64,000 bases of DNA from Thermodesulfovibrionia bacterium. GTDB taxonomy: Bacteria; Nitrospirota; Thermodesulfovibrionia; UBA6902. The DNA is taken from NCBI GenBank assembly GCA_020053105.1, contig JAGVNU010000070.1, positions 30,428-94,427 on the forward strand, read 5' to 3'. Positions 47,205 to 55,775 of the stretch are shown one piece after another; the first letter of the stretch is position 1; each line of letters opens with the position of its first letter. Under the pieces are notes generated by a model. The model did not search any database and was not told the origin of the DNA. It saw nothing but the letters and a program-made list of their open reading frames with translations. A program made the position numbers and the translations under genes.

Positions 47205-47906
47205 CTATCCGGGACGATAAAACAGGTTCTTAATAATCGCGCGTATTATCCTGTACCCTACTTTAGCTATTCCCAATGCGCTGCCCGTAATTTTTGATTT
47301 GCCTGTTCCTGCACGATAACTCACGGGCACCTCCTTTATCTTAAATCCGCACTTAACTGCCTTGGCCTGCATTTCAACCGTCCATCCCAGGTTATCAGAC
47401 ATATCCAGTTTTAATAATTTTTCAAACTTGATGGCCCTGAAAGGCCCGACATCGGTATATTTAAACCCATAAAACAATCTTATTAAAACGGTTGCAAGAA
47501 GATTACCGAAGCGTACCGGCGCACGCAAAGCGCCTTCCTGAACGTCTCCCATTACCCTGGAGCCGCATACAAGATCATAATCTTCATTAACAATCGGTTC
47601 GACAAGTTTAATTATCTCGTCAGGATGGTCGCTGTAATTTCCATCTGCAAATACAACAATATCAGTGCCCGCAGTCTTGAGATATTCCATCCCCTTAAGG
47701 CAGGGGAAGCCGTACCCCCTCCTTGATTCAAACAGCAGTGTGGCCCCGGACTCTCTTGCTATTGAAGGGGTTTTATCCGTGCTCCCGTTGTCTACAACAA
47801 CAACTTCATCCACCAGGTCTTTGGGTATGTCATTTAAAACAAGCGGCAGTGTTTGCTCCTCGTTTAACACAGGGATTATCACTGTTATTGTTTTATCAGA
47901 TAACAT
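47205..47906 (-). CDS. Glycosyltransferase family 2 (dolichyl-phosphate mannose synthase-like)
   Basis: The 233-residue GT2 enzyme has TVIIPVLNEEQTLPLVL, VVDNGSTDKTPSIA, FADGNYSDHPDEI (DxD-like), and SYRAGTGKSKITG near the end. It has no long membrane domain, so it probably makes a lipid-phosphate-linked sugar. That product would suit the GT39-like membrane protein at 49.8-51.8 kb, which uses such donors. Confidence 0.88.
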   Translation of the reverse strand: MLSDKTITVIIPVLNEEQTLPLVLNDIPKDLVDEVVVVDNGSTDKTPSIARESGATLLFESRRGYGFPCLKGMEYLKTAGTDIVVFADGNYSDHPDEIIKLVEPIVNEDYDLVCGSRVMGDVQEGALRAPVRFGNLLATVLIRLFYGFKYTDVGPFRAIKFEKLLKLDMSDNLGWTVEMQAKAVKCGFKIKEVPVSYRAGTGKSKITGSALGIAKVGYRIIRAIIKNLFYRPG

Positions 47907-48084
47907 GATTCTCTTCTTATTGTATTGTTGAAAGGGGCTGAGGAGACTACTGCCTCCCCGATATATTTATTGCATTATTACTGTATTACCCTCTATATGA
48001 TAGCACATTGTCCGGCCTGAACCTGCAGTCACAGGATACATTAATAAGTTAATCAGATTTTAAACTGGGATTTGTTACGAGATG

Positions 48085-49533
48085 TTAAACCCGGGATGAA
48101 GCAAAATGTGCCTTCATCTTGTTGATGCCGAATGTGAGATAATTTTTAAATGCCTTCGGCGAATCACACTGTGAAATTATCTTTTTGATGTAGCGGGGTC
48201 TGGCGTATAAATACCAGAAGGATTTCTTTTTCAGTTCTGTAAGCTCGTCCGCGGAAAGGTGATAGGTCCTCACGACTGAATTAAAGTGGTCATAAATATG
48301 ATCATAAGCGCCTTCAAGGATAAGGCCGTCTCTTTTTGCTATCTCATAATAGGTTGTCCCGGGGAATGGGTAAGGCAGTATTACCTCAAAGAAATCACCG
48401 TCAATCTCCCTGGCAAAATCAAAGGTCTGCATTATGGTCCCCCTTGTGTCCCATGGCATCCCGATCAAAAAAGTCACGAATGTCTTGAGCTTGTGCTTCT
48501 TTGCCAGCCTGAGGGCCTCCCTTGACTGCTCAAGGGTTATCCCCTTTTTCGTCATATCGAGTATGTACTGGCTGCCGCTCTCTACACCGAAGGACACGAG
48601 CCAGCAGCCCGCTTTTTTCATCCATACAAGCCTTTCATCATCCACTGTATTTGCCCTGCTGTTTGCGACCCACTGTATATCGAGCTTTCTGGAGATTATT
48701 TCCCTGCATACGCTTATGACCCATTCCTTGTCCCAGGTGAACGTATCGGCCCTGAAAAAGAAATTTCTGATGCCATAATCATTTACGCAATGCTCAAGCT
48801 CATCAACCACATTCTTTGGCGAACGAAGCCTCAAATCAGCGCCTGCAACAACCCTGCTGAGACAATAGATGCACTTGGCCGGACACCCCCTGCTCGACTG
48901 GATGGTTGTCAGGATTTCCCCTGTATCCGGCCTGACGTATTTACTCTGGTCCAGAAGATGTCTGGAGGGAAAAGGCAGTCTGTCGAGGTCATCAATGAAC
49001 GGTCTCCTGGGTGTTTTTACTATCTTCCCGTTATCTCTGTAACAGATGCCTCTTACGTCCTTCAGTTCCCTGCCCTGCGCTATCTCAAGCATTGTCAGTT
49101 CCGGTTCGCCGATAATGGCGATATCGAGGTGTTCGCACATCTCAAGCCTCTCCACCGGGCTGATTGTGGTATCGCCGCCTTTTGCAACGGTGATTATATC
49201 AGGATTGATCTCTTTGGCGATCTTGCAGGCGAGCAGGTCTTCTTTTACTGAAGTAATCGTCGTGTAGATAACAAGCATGGATGGGGCGAAGTCCCTGATG
49301 TCGTCTTCAACTTCCTGCCAGCTCCCGTTTTCAACAGGGTAGTCCCTCATCTTGCATTCGAAATCATTCTCTTCGAGGATGGCAGACATGTATGCCAGAT
49401 CCAGGGGCGGGCGCGGCGCATTTGAAACGCCTTTTAAGGAGACCTGACAGCGGTCATCCCTGTAAAAAAGGCCCGTTGGAGGAACAATAAATAACGCCCT
49501 TCGGTTTATTATTTTATTTTTGTTGGTTGCCAT
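48085..49533 (-). CDS. B12-binding radical SAM protein
   Basis: The 482-residue protein has an N-terminal cobalamin-binding-type domain (YMSAILEENDFECKMRDYP, MLVIYTTITSVKEDL, TVAKGGDTTISP) and a radical SAM domain with the cluster motif CPAKCIYC. A further IGMPWDTRGTI stretch is typical of the family. Relatives modify lipids, hopanoids or cell-envelope components. Its genomic neighbourhood of glycosyltransferases supports an envelope role, but the substrate cannot be told. Confidence 0.88.
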   Translation of the reverse strand: MATNKNKIINRRALFIVPPTGLFYRDDRCQVSLKGVSNAPRPPLDLAYMSAILEENDFECKMRDYPVENGSWQEVEDDIRDFAPSMLVIYTTITSVKEDLLACKIAKEINPDIITVAKGGDTTISPVERLEMCEHLDIAIIGEPELTMLEIAQGRELKDVRGICYRDNGKIVKTPRRPFIDDLDRLPFPSRHLLDQSKYVRPDTGEILTTIQSSRGCPAKCIYCLSRVVAGADLRLRSPKNVVDELEHCVNDYGIRNFFFRADTFTWDKEWVISVCREIISRKLDIQWVANSRANTVDDERLVWMKKAGCWLVSFGVESGSQYILDMTKKGITLEQSREALRLAKKHKLKTFVTFLIGMPWDTRGTIMQTFDFAREIDGDFFEVILPYPFPGTTYYEIAKRDGLILEGAYDHIYDHFNSVVRTYHLSADELTELKKKSFWYLYARPRYIKKIISQCDSPKAFKNYLTFGINKMKAHFASSRV

Positions 49534-49653
49534 GAAAATTACCGCTCTAATTATCTGTAAATAATACCTTCAAAGTCAACGCCTTAATTGATGTATTTGA
49601 AATATCTATATAATATTACAGAGGATGAATGCACTTTCATCTAAATTATATCA

Positions 49654-49827
49654 CTAATACCCTGTGTAAGAAATAGAGCCAAGGACCCGCCGGAACTCCT
49701 TCCACCATCTCATATTAAATTCCAGAAAGTCCCCCCTTTCAGGAACGGAAAAATATATTACCGCCAGAACAACTACAGTAATAATATAAAGAACAAAAAA
49801 TATGTTTTCCCTGTTTTCCGCCTTCAT
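49654..49827 (-). CDS. Small single-span membrane protein (57 residues)
   Basis: A short frame from ATG 49827 to TAG 49654-49656 encodes one hydrophobic segment (FFVLYIITVVVLAVIYF) after a charged MKAENREN and before a basic tail (NMRWWKEFRRVLG). It begins 11 bases after the stop of the GT39-like gene on the same strand, so it is likely a small member of that operon. No database match is known to me; codon-level plausibility and position are the only support. Confidence 0.5.
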   Translation of the reverse strand: MKAENRENIFFVLYIITVVVLAVIYFSVPERGDFLEFNMRWWKEFRRVLGSISYTGY

Positions 49828-49837
49828 CCTTCAGCCT

Positions 49838-51838
49838 TCATCCCTTTTTATATTTCACGATCCTGTAGTTCTCATCAGAATACATAATCTCAAATTTCTC
49901 TTTCATATTACCCATCCAGCTAAGAGAATAAAATAGCCGTCTTTCTTTCTCGACCCATTGATCTTCAGTTGACCCTTTTTTAATTAATATATACCCTGCA
50001 TTATCATTCTCCAGTTTTTCCAGCCATTCTTCGTAAGTGTCGGATTTAATGTAGACGACTTTGTTTGAAAACCCTGCGTTCCACAAAGGGGCAAGAAAGA
50101 AAGGCCTGGATATATCTATCCCGCTGTCTGCAAAGGTATATGCCAGGGTGTCTCCTTCCGCTATATTGTTCTCTATCCATATCCAGTACCCGTATTCATC
50201 CCTGACCTTCGTATCAATATTAGACGGCTTATGACGGGACAATGTGCGCTCGCCGGCAGGCAGGGCGATAAACTCCCTGATTTTATCCGGCGTGATGCAG
50301 GGTGAATTTGCGGTCAGCATTGTATATCCCGCAAGCAGCAGAGCTGTTATTCTCAATACATTTTCCCTTTTATTAAAATACTCAAACACGAACCCGAAAG
50401 ACAGGGCGCCAAGGCCGACAATGAAAATGACATACCTCGTGGTCCAGTTTCTCGGATGTATCATGAATGTTAGAAGAAGTATTGTGCCTGCAAACAGAAA
50501 TCTGTATTTCTTCTTTATCAGCGCGTGAACAAAAGCAAGAATAATTGATGGCAAAAACAGGATAAACCATATCGGGCCAAACCCGCTGAGCCTTGAATCA
50601 TACAGATAATACCCGACCCGTTCCATCCATACGTATAACGGCCTTGTCAGATAATTCAGTGAATTAATAATATCCGGGGCCGGCTCAACCCAGTCACTTT
50701 TCAGACCCTTTAACAGATGGATATTGAAAATGGAAACATCCATGTAATATACGGGGTTGCCGTAGATTATCCAGTTCCTCATATACCAGTAACCGCCGGT
50801 CAGAATAGCCGGAACAATAAAGCATGCCAGGTAGGCCTTCAGGCTGTCTTTCAGAGTATATGGGCTCCCCGCAGATGCAGTGTTGAGTTTTACAGTCTCC
50901 TGAATGAAGATCGCGCCCAGAATAACAATAATGAATACCGGGCCCGTCGGCTTTGAGCCAAGTAAAAGTCCCGCAGCCAGTCCCGATAGCAAAAGCGGAA
51001 TTCCTCTCTTTTTAAAAGGCAGACTTGAATCAGTTCCGGCAATATGGCTTTCTACGTCATCATACATTAAGAAATTCACTGCAATGAGCAGCAGCACGGA
51101 CACGGCGCCGTCCACATAGTTTACTGTTGACTGTAACATCAGTATTGGCGTGAAGAAAAAAAGCAGGGCACAATATATCGCGTATTTCTCTGCTATTTTC
51201 AGTTTGACTGCCATGCTGTATATGGACAGGACCCCTGCAACCGTAAACACGCACTGTCCCAAATCCACGATAATGTCATTTTTCAGGAATATGACATTCC
51301 AGAGGAAAAAAAGGTTGATGTTTTTCGGGAAGATATTTATATACTGCTGAATAGATGAAGGGGTCCGGGTTTCTCCAATTGACCCGCTCTGCATGATCTG
51401 GCCCACAATGGGCAGATGATAATAGAGCGCGTCCCACGAGTAAGAAGGGAAAAGATACCCCAGAAATATCATCCATCCGGACGATAACAGAAAGAGACTG
51501 AAGATACATAACAGTATTCTGTCCTTTGCAATGATGCTGGAGATACGTAACGTCTCAAACTTTATCTCATTATACGCGCCGGTACTGGCGTCTTTCCGTA
51601 AAGCTATGCTCAGAATACCTGCGGATATAGCAGCATTGAGCAGGAAGAGTGGTAATGGATAGAGACTTTTAAATACGATTCCCAGCAACATCTCTGTTGC
51701 TATGATCTGGGTAAGGCATAAAACAAACGTCCCTGTTAGCCTGTCTGCAAACAAAAGGCAGTCCCTCTTCCCGTACAGAAAGATATACCACGAGGTAAAC
51801 AGGAGGAGGTTTACTGATATATAAGCTGTGATTTCCAA
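49838..51838 (-). CDS. GT39-like membrane glycosyltransferase or related polytopic protein
   Basis: The 666-residue protein has about ten hydrophobic helices and a C-terminal soluble part. The first lumenal loop has GYLFPSYSWDALYYHLPIVG, where the acidic residue matches the catalytic loop of GT-C family enzymes (Asp after the first helix), and PSSIQQYINIFPKN. These use polyprenyl-phosphate sugar donors, fitting the GT2 at 47.2 kb. The start is TTG at 51838, overlapping the stop of the TPR gene (TAATTG). Confidence 0.75.
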   Translation of the reverse strand: MEITAYISVNLLLFTSWYIFLYGKRDCLLFADRLTGTFVLCLTQIIATEMLLGIVFKSLYPLPLFLLNAAISAGILSIALRKDASTGAYNEIKFETLRISSIIAKDRILLCIFSLFLLSSGWMIFLGYLFPSYSWDALYYHLPIVGQIMQSGSIGETRTPSSIQQYINIFPKNINLFFLWNVIFLKNDIIVDLGQCVFTVAGVLSIYSMAVKLKIAEKYAIYCALLFFFTPILMLQSTVNYVDGAVSVLLLIAVNFLMYDDVESHIAGTDSSLPFKKRGIPLLLSGLAAGLLLGSKPTGPVFIIVILGAIFIQETVKLNTASAGSPYTLKDSLKAYLACFIVPAILTGGYWYMRNWIIYGNPVYYMDVSIFNIHLLKGLKSDWVEPAPDIINSLNYLTRPLYVWMERVGYYLYDSRLSGFGPIWFILFLPSIILAFVHALIKKKYRFLFAGTILLLTFMIHPRNWTTRYVIFIVGLGALSFGFVFEYFNKRENVLRITALLLAGYTMLTANSPCITPDKIREFIALPAGERTLSRHKPSNIDTKVRDEYGYWIWIENNIAEGDTLAYTFADSGIDISRPFFLAPLWNAGFSNKVVYIKSDTYEEWLEKLENDNAGYILIKKGSTEDQWVEKERRLFYSLSWMGNMKEKFEIMYSDENYRIVKYKKG

Positions 51839-52450
51839 TTAGTCCAGGCAGTTCCAGAACCTTCTGAAACTGCAGTCCGTCATTTCATGATACCGTCGGA
51901 TCTGATCTTGCGCCATGTCTTTCTTTCCCATTTTTTCATATACAACTCCGATGTCCCATAATGCGTATCGATGGGCCGGATCGGTCTCAAGGACCTTCAG
52001 GTATTCCGAAAGCGCCTCTTCATAAAGGCCCTTCTCCTTGTATATAAAGCCAAGGTCATAGTGTACATACGCATTCTCCGGATCTATTTTGAGCGCTTTT
52101 TGATATTGGGCCATTGCCTTTTCATAATCTTTTTTCTCCCTGTACACATAACCAAGATCATAGTTTGCATGGGGATGAGCAGGGAACATATCCAGCAGTT
52201 TCCTGTAAACATGCTCTGCGCTGTCAAAAGCGCCCTTCTCCTTATACATCAATCCAAGCTGATAATAAGCGTAAGCATTTTGGGGGTCAACTTCAACAGC
52301 TTTCGTAAAGCAATCAATGGCCTTGTCCTGAGATCCAAGCGTCTGATAGAAAACAGCGGTCAGGGTATATCTGTTATTGAATATGTACAGAGATAATACT
52401 GCCAGTAGTATTATTGCCGGCAGGAATAAATATTTTTTCCCAAGTTTCAT
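51839..52450 (-). CDS. TPR protein with an N-terminal membrane anchor
   Basis: About 203 residues from ATG 52450: an N-terminal hydrophobic helix (KYLFLPAIILLAVLSLYIF), then four TPRs (AIDCFTKAVEVDPQNAYAYY and so on). The frame also opens at GTG 52486, which lies in the loop of the perfect hairpin at 52465-52500 with AAAGGTG in its left arm, so two starts are possible: a terminator followed by a leader-poor start at 52450, or a start under hairpin control at 52486. It ends one base before the GT39-like start. Confidence 0.78.
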   Translation of the reverse strand: MKLGKKYLFLPAIILLAVLSLYIFNNRYTLTAVFYQTLGSQDKAIDCFTKAVEVDPQNAYAYYQLGLMYKEKGAFDSAEHVYRKLLDMFPAHPHANYDLGYVYREKKDYEKAMAQYQKALKIDPENAYVHYDLGFIYKEKGLYEEALSEYLKVLETDPAHRYALWDIGVVYEKMGKKDMAQDQIRRYHEMTDCSFRRFWNCLD

Positions 52451-52464
52451 ATATAAAAAGAAGA

Positions 52465-52500
52465 AAAGGTGCTTTCTTCTTTTCACAAGAAAGCACCTTT
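52465..52500 (-). terminator. Perfect 14-bp hairpin with T tract, between the OMP gene and TPR gene
   Basis: AAAGGTGCTTTCTT (minus strand 52500-52487) pairs perfectly with AAGAAAGCACCTTT around GTGAAAAG, and the minus strand continues TCTTCTTTTTAT, giving a typical Rho-independent terminator for the outer-membrane gene ending at 52528. The left arm contains an SD-like AAAGGTG and the loop a GTG that is in frame with the TPR gene. Confidence 0.75.
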
Positions 52501-52527
52501 AATTTACTATTAATTAGAGACCGCCGA

Positions 52528-53562
52528 TTAGTGTGAGTAGGCCAGCGCAATACTTAACGTCTCGCCGATTGAAGAGTTACTTGATTTGAATGCTCCGAAG
52601 TTCCAGTCTTTAAATGGTCCGGTACCATCCAGCGTCCAGTCATATGAAGCAACAATCTGCATGTTCTTGGCAACAGTAAAGGCCAATGCAAGCCCGGCAG
52701 TTATAGAGTCTTTTTCAAGCCCCAATGTATCCAGGATCATCACGGTCTTTCCAGTCTCATCGGACATGCCGTCTGGCGCATAATATGTTACAAAATCTTC
52801 TGAAACTCTTGCATTTCCAATAGACTTGTCCCAGTCAAGCTTTCCCCTTATCGACAGCCAGGGAGTTGCATTGTAACCGCCGCTGAGGGAAACTATTACA
52901 GTGTCAGACGGCTTAAAAGAAACATACGCTTCAGAATCATCCTGAAGCACATTCGCAAACCTGTACTTGTATCCAGCGTCAAGAACGGCGTATCCCCAAC
53001 TGAAACCGCGACCGTATTTCAATTTTAACAAGGCATCGTATTGACCGTCTCCCAAGCTTTGAAAATCAACGGGAATGTCATAGTCATATGCCTCGGGAAT
53101 CTTAATGTCGAGTTGGACAGACATCGGCCCTCCGGCTACATTGTCGCTTATTTTCTGTCTTAAGCCAAGAATAATATCACCAACCCCGCTGACTTCATCA
53201 GTATCCTCTGTGTTATTTAAGATATCATTTGATCTGACGTATTCAAATCCACCTGAGAAGATGGCTGTAAGATCATCTTTAAGCCCGTACTCCACGTAAT
53301 ACGACAGCTTTGAAGCGGTAAATTCTTCTTCTTCATTTCTGTACGGTTTTTCATGGGTAGCTTTAACATCAGTAGACTTGGAAAAACCCTCAACCGTCTC
53401 ATGCTTTTCTATAGTAGTAAATTTCTCTATGGTCTTGTAATGGCTTAACGTCAGTTGATTATACGAATGGCCCTTGGCCTGTGTCCAGGCAGCGATAGCA
53501 TTACTTGAGATAAAAATACATCCTGCTAATAACAAAGACATCAAAACAATTTTTCTTCTCAT
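52528..53562 (-). CDS. Outer-membrane beta-barrel-like protein
   Basis: The 344-residue protein has a signal peptide (RRKIVLMSLLLAGCIFISSNAIA) and many alternating amphipathic strands (SKLSYYVEYGLKDDLTAIFSGG, WGYAVLDAGYKYRF, ITAGLALAFTVAKNMQIVASYDWTL) ending in IALAYSH, as in outer-membrane barrels. There is no closer family call. SD AAAGGAG. It is followed by the terminator at 52465 and preceded by the membrane GT2 gene; a role in secreting or sensing a glycan is possible. Confidence 0.72.
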   Translation of the reverse strand: MRRKIVLMSLLLAGCIFISSNAIAAWTQAKGHSYNQLTLSHYKTIEKFTTIEKHETVEGFSKSTDVKATHEKPYRNEEEEFTASKLSYYVEYGLKDDLTAIFSGGFEYVRSNDILNNTEDTDEVSGVGDIILGLRQKISDNVAGGPMSVQLDIKIPEAYDYDIPVDFQSLGDGQYDALLKLKYGRGFSWGYAVLDAGYKYRFANVLQDDSEAYVSFKPSDTVIVSLSGGYNATPWLSIRGKLDWDKSIGNARVSEDFVTYYAPDGMSDETGKTVMILDTLGLEKDSITAGLALAFTVAKNMQIVASYDWTLDGTGPFKDWNFGAFKSSNSSIGETLSIALAYSH

Positions 53563-53633
53563 AAGCCATACTCCTTTTGATTAAATATTTATTATTTAAA
53601 AAATAATATTATTCCGACAATCGTAATCGTCCG

Positions 53634-55154
53634 TTATGCAGCAACAATGTCTTCAGTCTTGCCTTTGGAAAAGAAATTTCGCACCCATCTATGTGAGGCT
53701 ATGGCACTCAATACTACTTGAAAAATCGACAAAAAAGCAACATAAAAATAGCCCATCTGAAACATCATGAGAAACGGAATTGATATGTAAATTCTGTTGA
53801 TAAACGCAAAGTAAATATTAAATGTGAAATAGACACCCAGGAGCAGTTCCATCAATACAAGAAGGTTTATTTCCCCCTTGTATTTTTTCCCGAGCCAAAT
53901 ATCTTTTTTCTTCTCTATATTGTACTTGGGGGTCCTTTTGAATTCTGTCTTTCTATTGAATATTGCGCCCAGCACGGCTTTTGAGTTATTTACTGAAAGT
54001 CCTATGCCGAGCGACATCAGCGCGGGCAGATACATTATCCTCGATTTCCAGTCCTTATATGCCTCTTTCTGCGAACATATATAAAAGAAAGATATCCCGA
54101 CCGTGGCAAAAAGAAGAAACGGCACATCCGCCACCAGCATCCTGAACCAACCTATATTGATCCTCGCGACCATGGACGGATAGATCAATACCGAGAGCAC
54201 CAGCATGAGCAGGTACGATATGTTATTTGTAAGGTGAAAGAACGCCTCTACCTTCACCTTCAGCGGAAGATCGCTCTTTAAAATGGCAGGGAGTAATTTT
54301 TTTGCGGTCTGTATCGAACCCTTGGCCCAGCGGTGCTGCTGGCTCTTGAACCCGTTGATCTCGACCGGAATTTCAGAAGGGGTAAGTTCATCTTTCAGGT
54401 ATATGAATTTCCACCCCTTGAGCTGCGATCTGTAGCTTAAATCCAGGTCTTCAGTCAGGGTATCATTCTGCCATCCACCAGCTGATGTTATCGCTTCTTT
54501 CCGCCAGACCCCTGCCGTGCCGTTAAAATTAAAAAACCTCCCGGACCAGTTCCTGGCCGTATGTTCGATAACAAAATGTCCGTCAAGCATTATGGCCTGC
54601 ACCCTGGTAATAAAAGAATAGCTCCCGTTCAAATGGGCCCACCTTGTCTGCACCATGCCGACAGATTTATCGGCAAAAAAATGTATTGTTTTTTTAAGGA
54701 TATCTTTCTGGGGAATAAAATCAGCATCAAACACAAAAATGAATTCCCCTTTGGCATAATTAAGCCCGTTCTGCAAAGCGCCGCCTTTATAGCCCTCTCT
54801 GTTTTCACGGTATATACAGCTTATATCAAAACCTTTGGCCCTGAATTCCTCGACACAATTCCTGGTTATTTCTTTAGTCTCGTCCGTAGAATCATCCAGC
54901 ACCTGGATCTCGAGCAGCTCTGCGGGATAATCAATTTCGCAGGACGCTGCTATCAGACGTCTTACAACATACATTTCATTATATACGGGAAGCTGCACAG
55001 TGACACGCGGCAACTTATCTAACTTATGCCTGAGTACCGGTTTATCTTTCTGGTGCTTGTAATAAAGATAGACCATGTAATACCGGTGAGAGGCATAAAT
55101 AAAAACAGTAATCAAGATAAAAAAATATACTACCAGAAACAGATACAGCAGCAT
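53634..55154 (-). CDS. Membrane GT2 glycosyltransferase (cellulose-synthase-like)
   Basis: The 506-residue protein has an N-terminal helix, then VQLPVYNEMYVVRRLI, LDDSTDET, FVFDADFIP (DxD), TEDLDLSYRS (TED) and QQHRWAKGS (QxxRW), the processive GT2 set, followed by four or five helices. The four motifs make this a polymerising or long-chain GT2. The nearest functional relatives are beta-glucan and similar synthases; the product is unknown. It is first of the minus-strand set. Confidence 0.88.
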   Translation of the reverse strand: MLLYLFLVVYFFILITVFIYASHRYYMVYLYYKHQKDKPVLRHKLDKLPRVTVQLPVYNEMYVVRRLIAASCEIDYPAELLEIQVLDDSTDETKEITRNCVEEFRAKGFDISCIYRENREGYKGGALQNGLNYAKGEFIFVFDADFIPQKDILKKTIHFFADKSVGMVQTRWAHLNGSYSFITRVQAIMLDGHFVIEHTARNWSGRFFNFNGTAGVWRKEAITSAGGWQNDTLTEDLDLSYRSQLKGWKFIYLKDELTPSEIPVEINGFKSQQHRWAKGSIQTAKKLLPAILKSDLPLKVKVEAFFHLTNNISYLLMLVLSVLIYPSMVARINIGWFRMLVADVPFLLFATVGISFFYICSQKEAYKDWKSRIMYLPALMSLGIGLSVNNSKAVLGAIFNRKTEFKRTPKYNIEKKKDIWLGKKYKGEINLLVLMELLLGVYFTFNIYFAFINRIYISIPFLMMFQMGYFYVAFLSIFQVVLSAIASHRWVRNFFSKGKTEDIVAA

Positions 55155-55419
55155 ATTGAATTTTCCTTCTATTTAATTTAGAAAAATTAATAAATAAGAA
55201 CTTGGTCGAGGGATTATAGCATACAATTATTCCCCGGAACAATTAGAAATTTTTATAGCCCAATTATTAACAATAAATTTTTTTCTGAAACCGGCTTGCC
55301 CCCGCCTATGCATCCGGCATTCTTCGCGATTAATGCACTTTCATATTTATGGTCTTCCCCCTTCTTATTGCCGGCAGAAATGTCTTGCTTTTCCTGTAAG
55401 AAAGAACATATTATTAGTT

Positions 55420-55758
55420 ATGTCGCAAACAAGCGCTAATTCCAGCGTTGAAACCCATCTTAACTGGACAACCATCTTAAAGGCTTTGGCAGATGAAAAC
55501 CGCCTTCAGATTATCCATGAGCTGTTGAAACAGGAAGCCTCTGTTCAGGACTTATCAAATACTCTCAGAATAAAGACGTATAATATTTCAAAACATTTAA
55601 AAATACTGGAGACCACCGGTTTAGTCCGGAAAAGAAAAGAAGGCGTCCATAGAATTTACCATATTACGGAGAACCTGAAGTCCCATCTGTCTTCAGACAA
55701 CCAGGTCCTGGACCTGGGATGCTGCAAGTTCATATTTGACGGCAGCGCAAAAGAATAG
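55420..55758 (+). CDS. ArsR-family transcription regulator
   Basis: The 112-residue protein has a winged helix (ILKALADENRLQIIHELLKQEASVQDLSNTLRIKTYNISKHLKIL...) typical of ArsR regulators, and a C-terminal tail with LDLGCCKFIFD. The CC pair could be a metal- or redox-sensing site. ATG 55420 is preferred over the upstream frame start at 55333, which adds a segment that does not look like ArsR. The gene is convergent with the GH13 gene; the target is unknown. Confidence 0.82.
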   Translation: MSQTSANSSVETHLNWTTILKALADENRLQIIHELLKQEASVQDLSNTLRIKTYNISKHLKILETTGLVRKRKEGVHRIYHITENLKSHLSSDNQVLDLGCCKFIFDGSAKE

Positions 55759-55775
55759 CTCCGGTCCCCGCTGAA

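Noticed and set aside
49534..49653. Further coding or RNA gene in the gap upstream of the radical SAM gene
   Set aside because: Apart from the 57-residue frame no conserved structure or frame was found.
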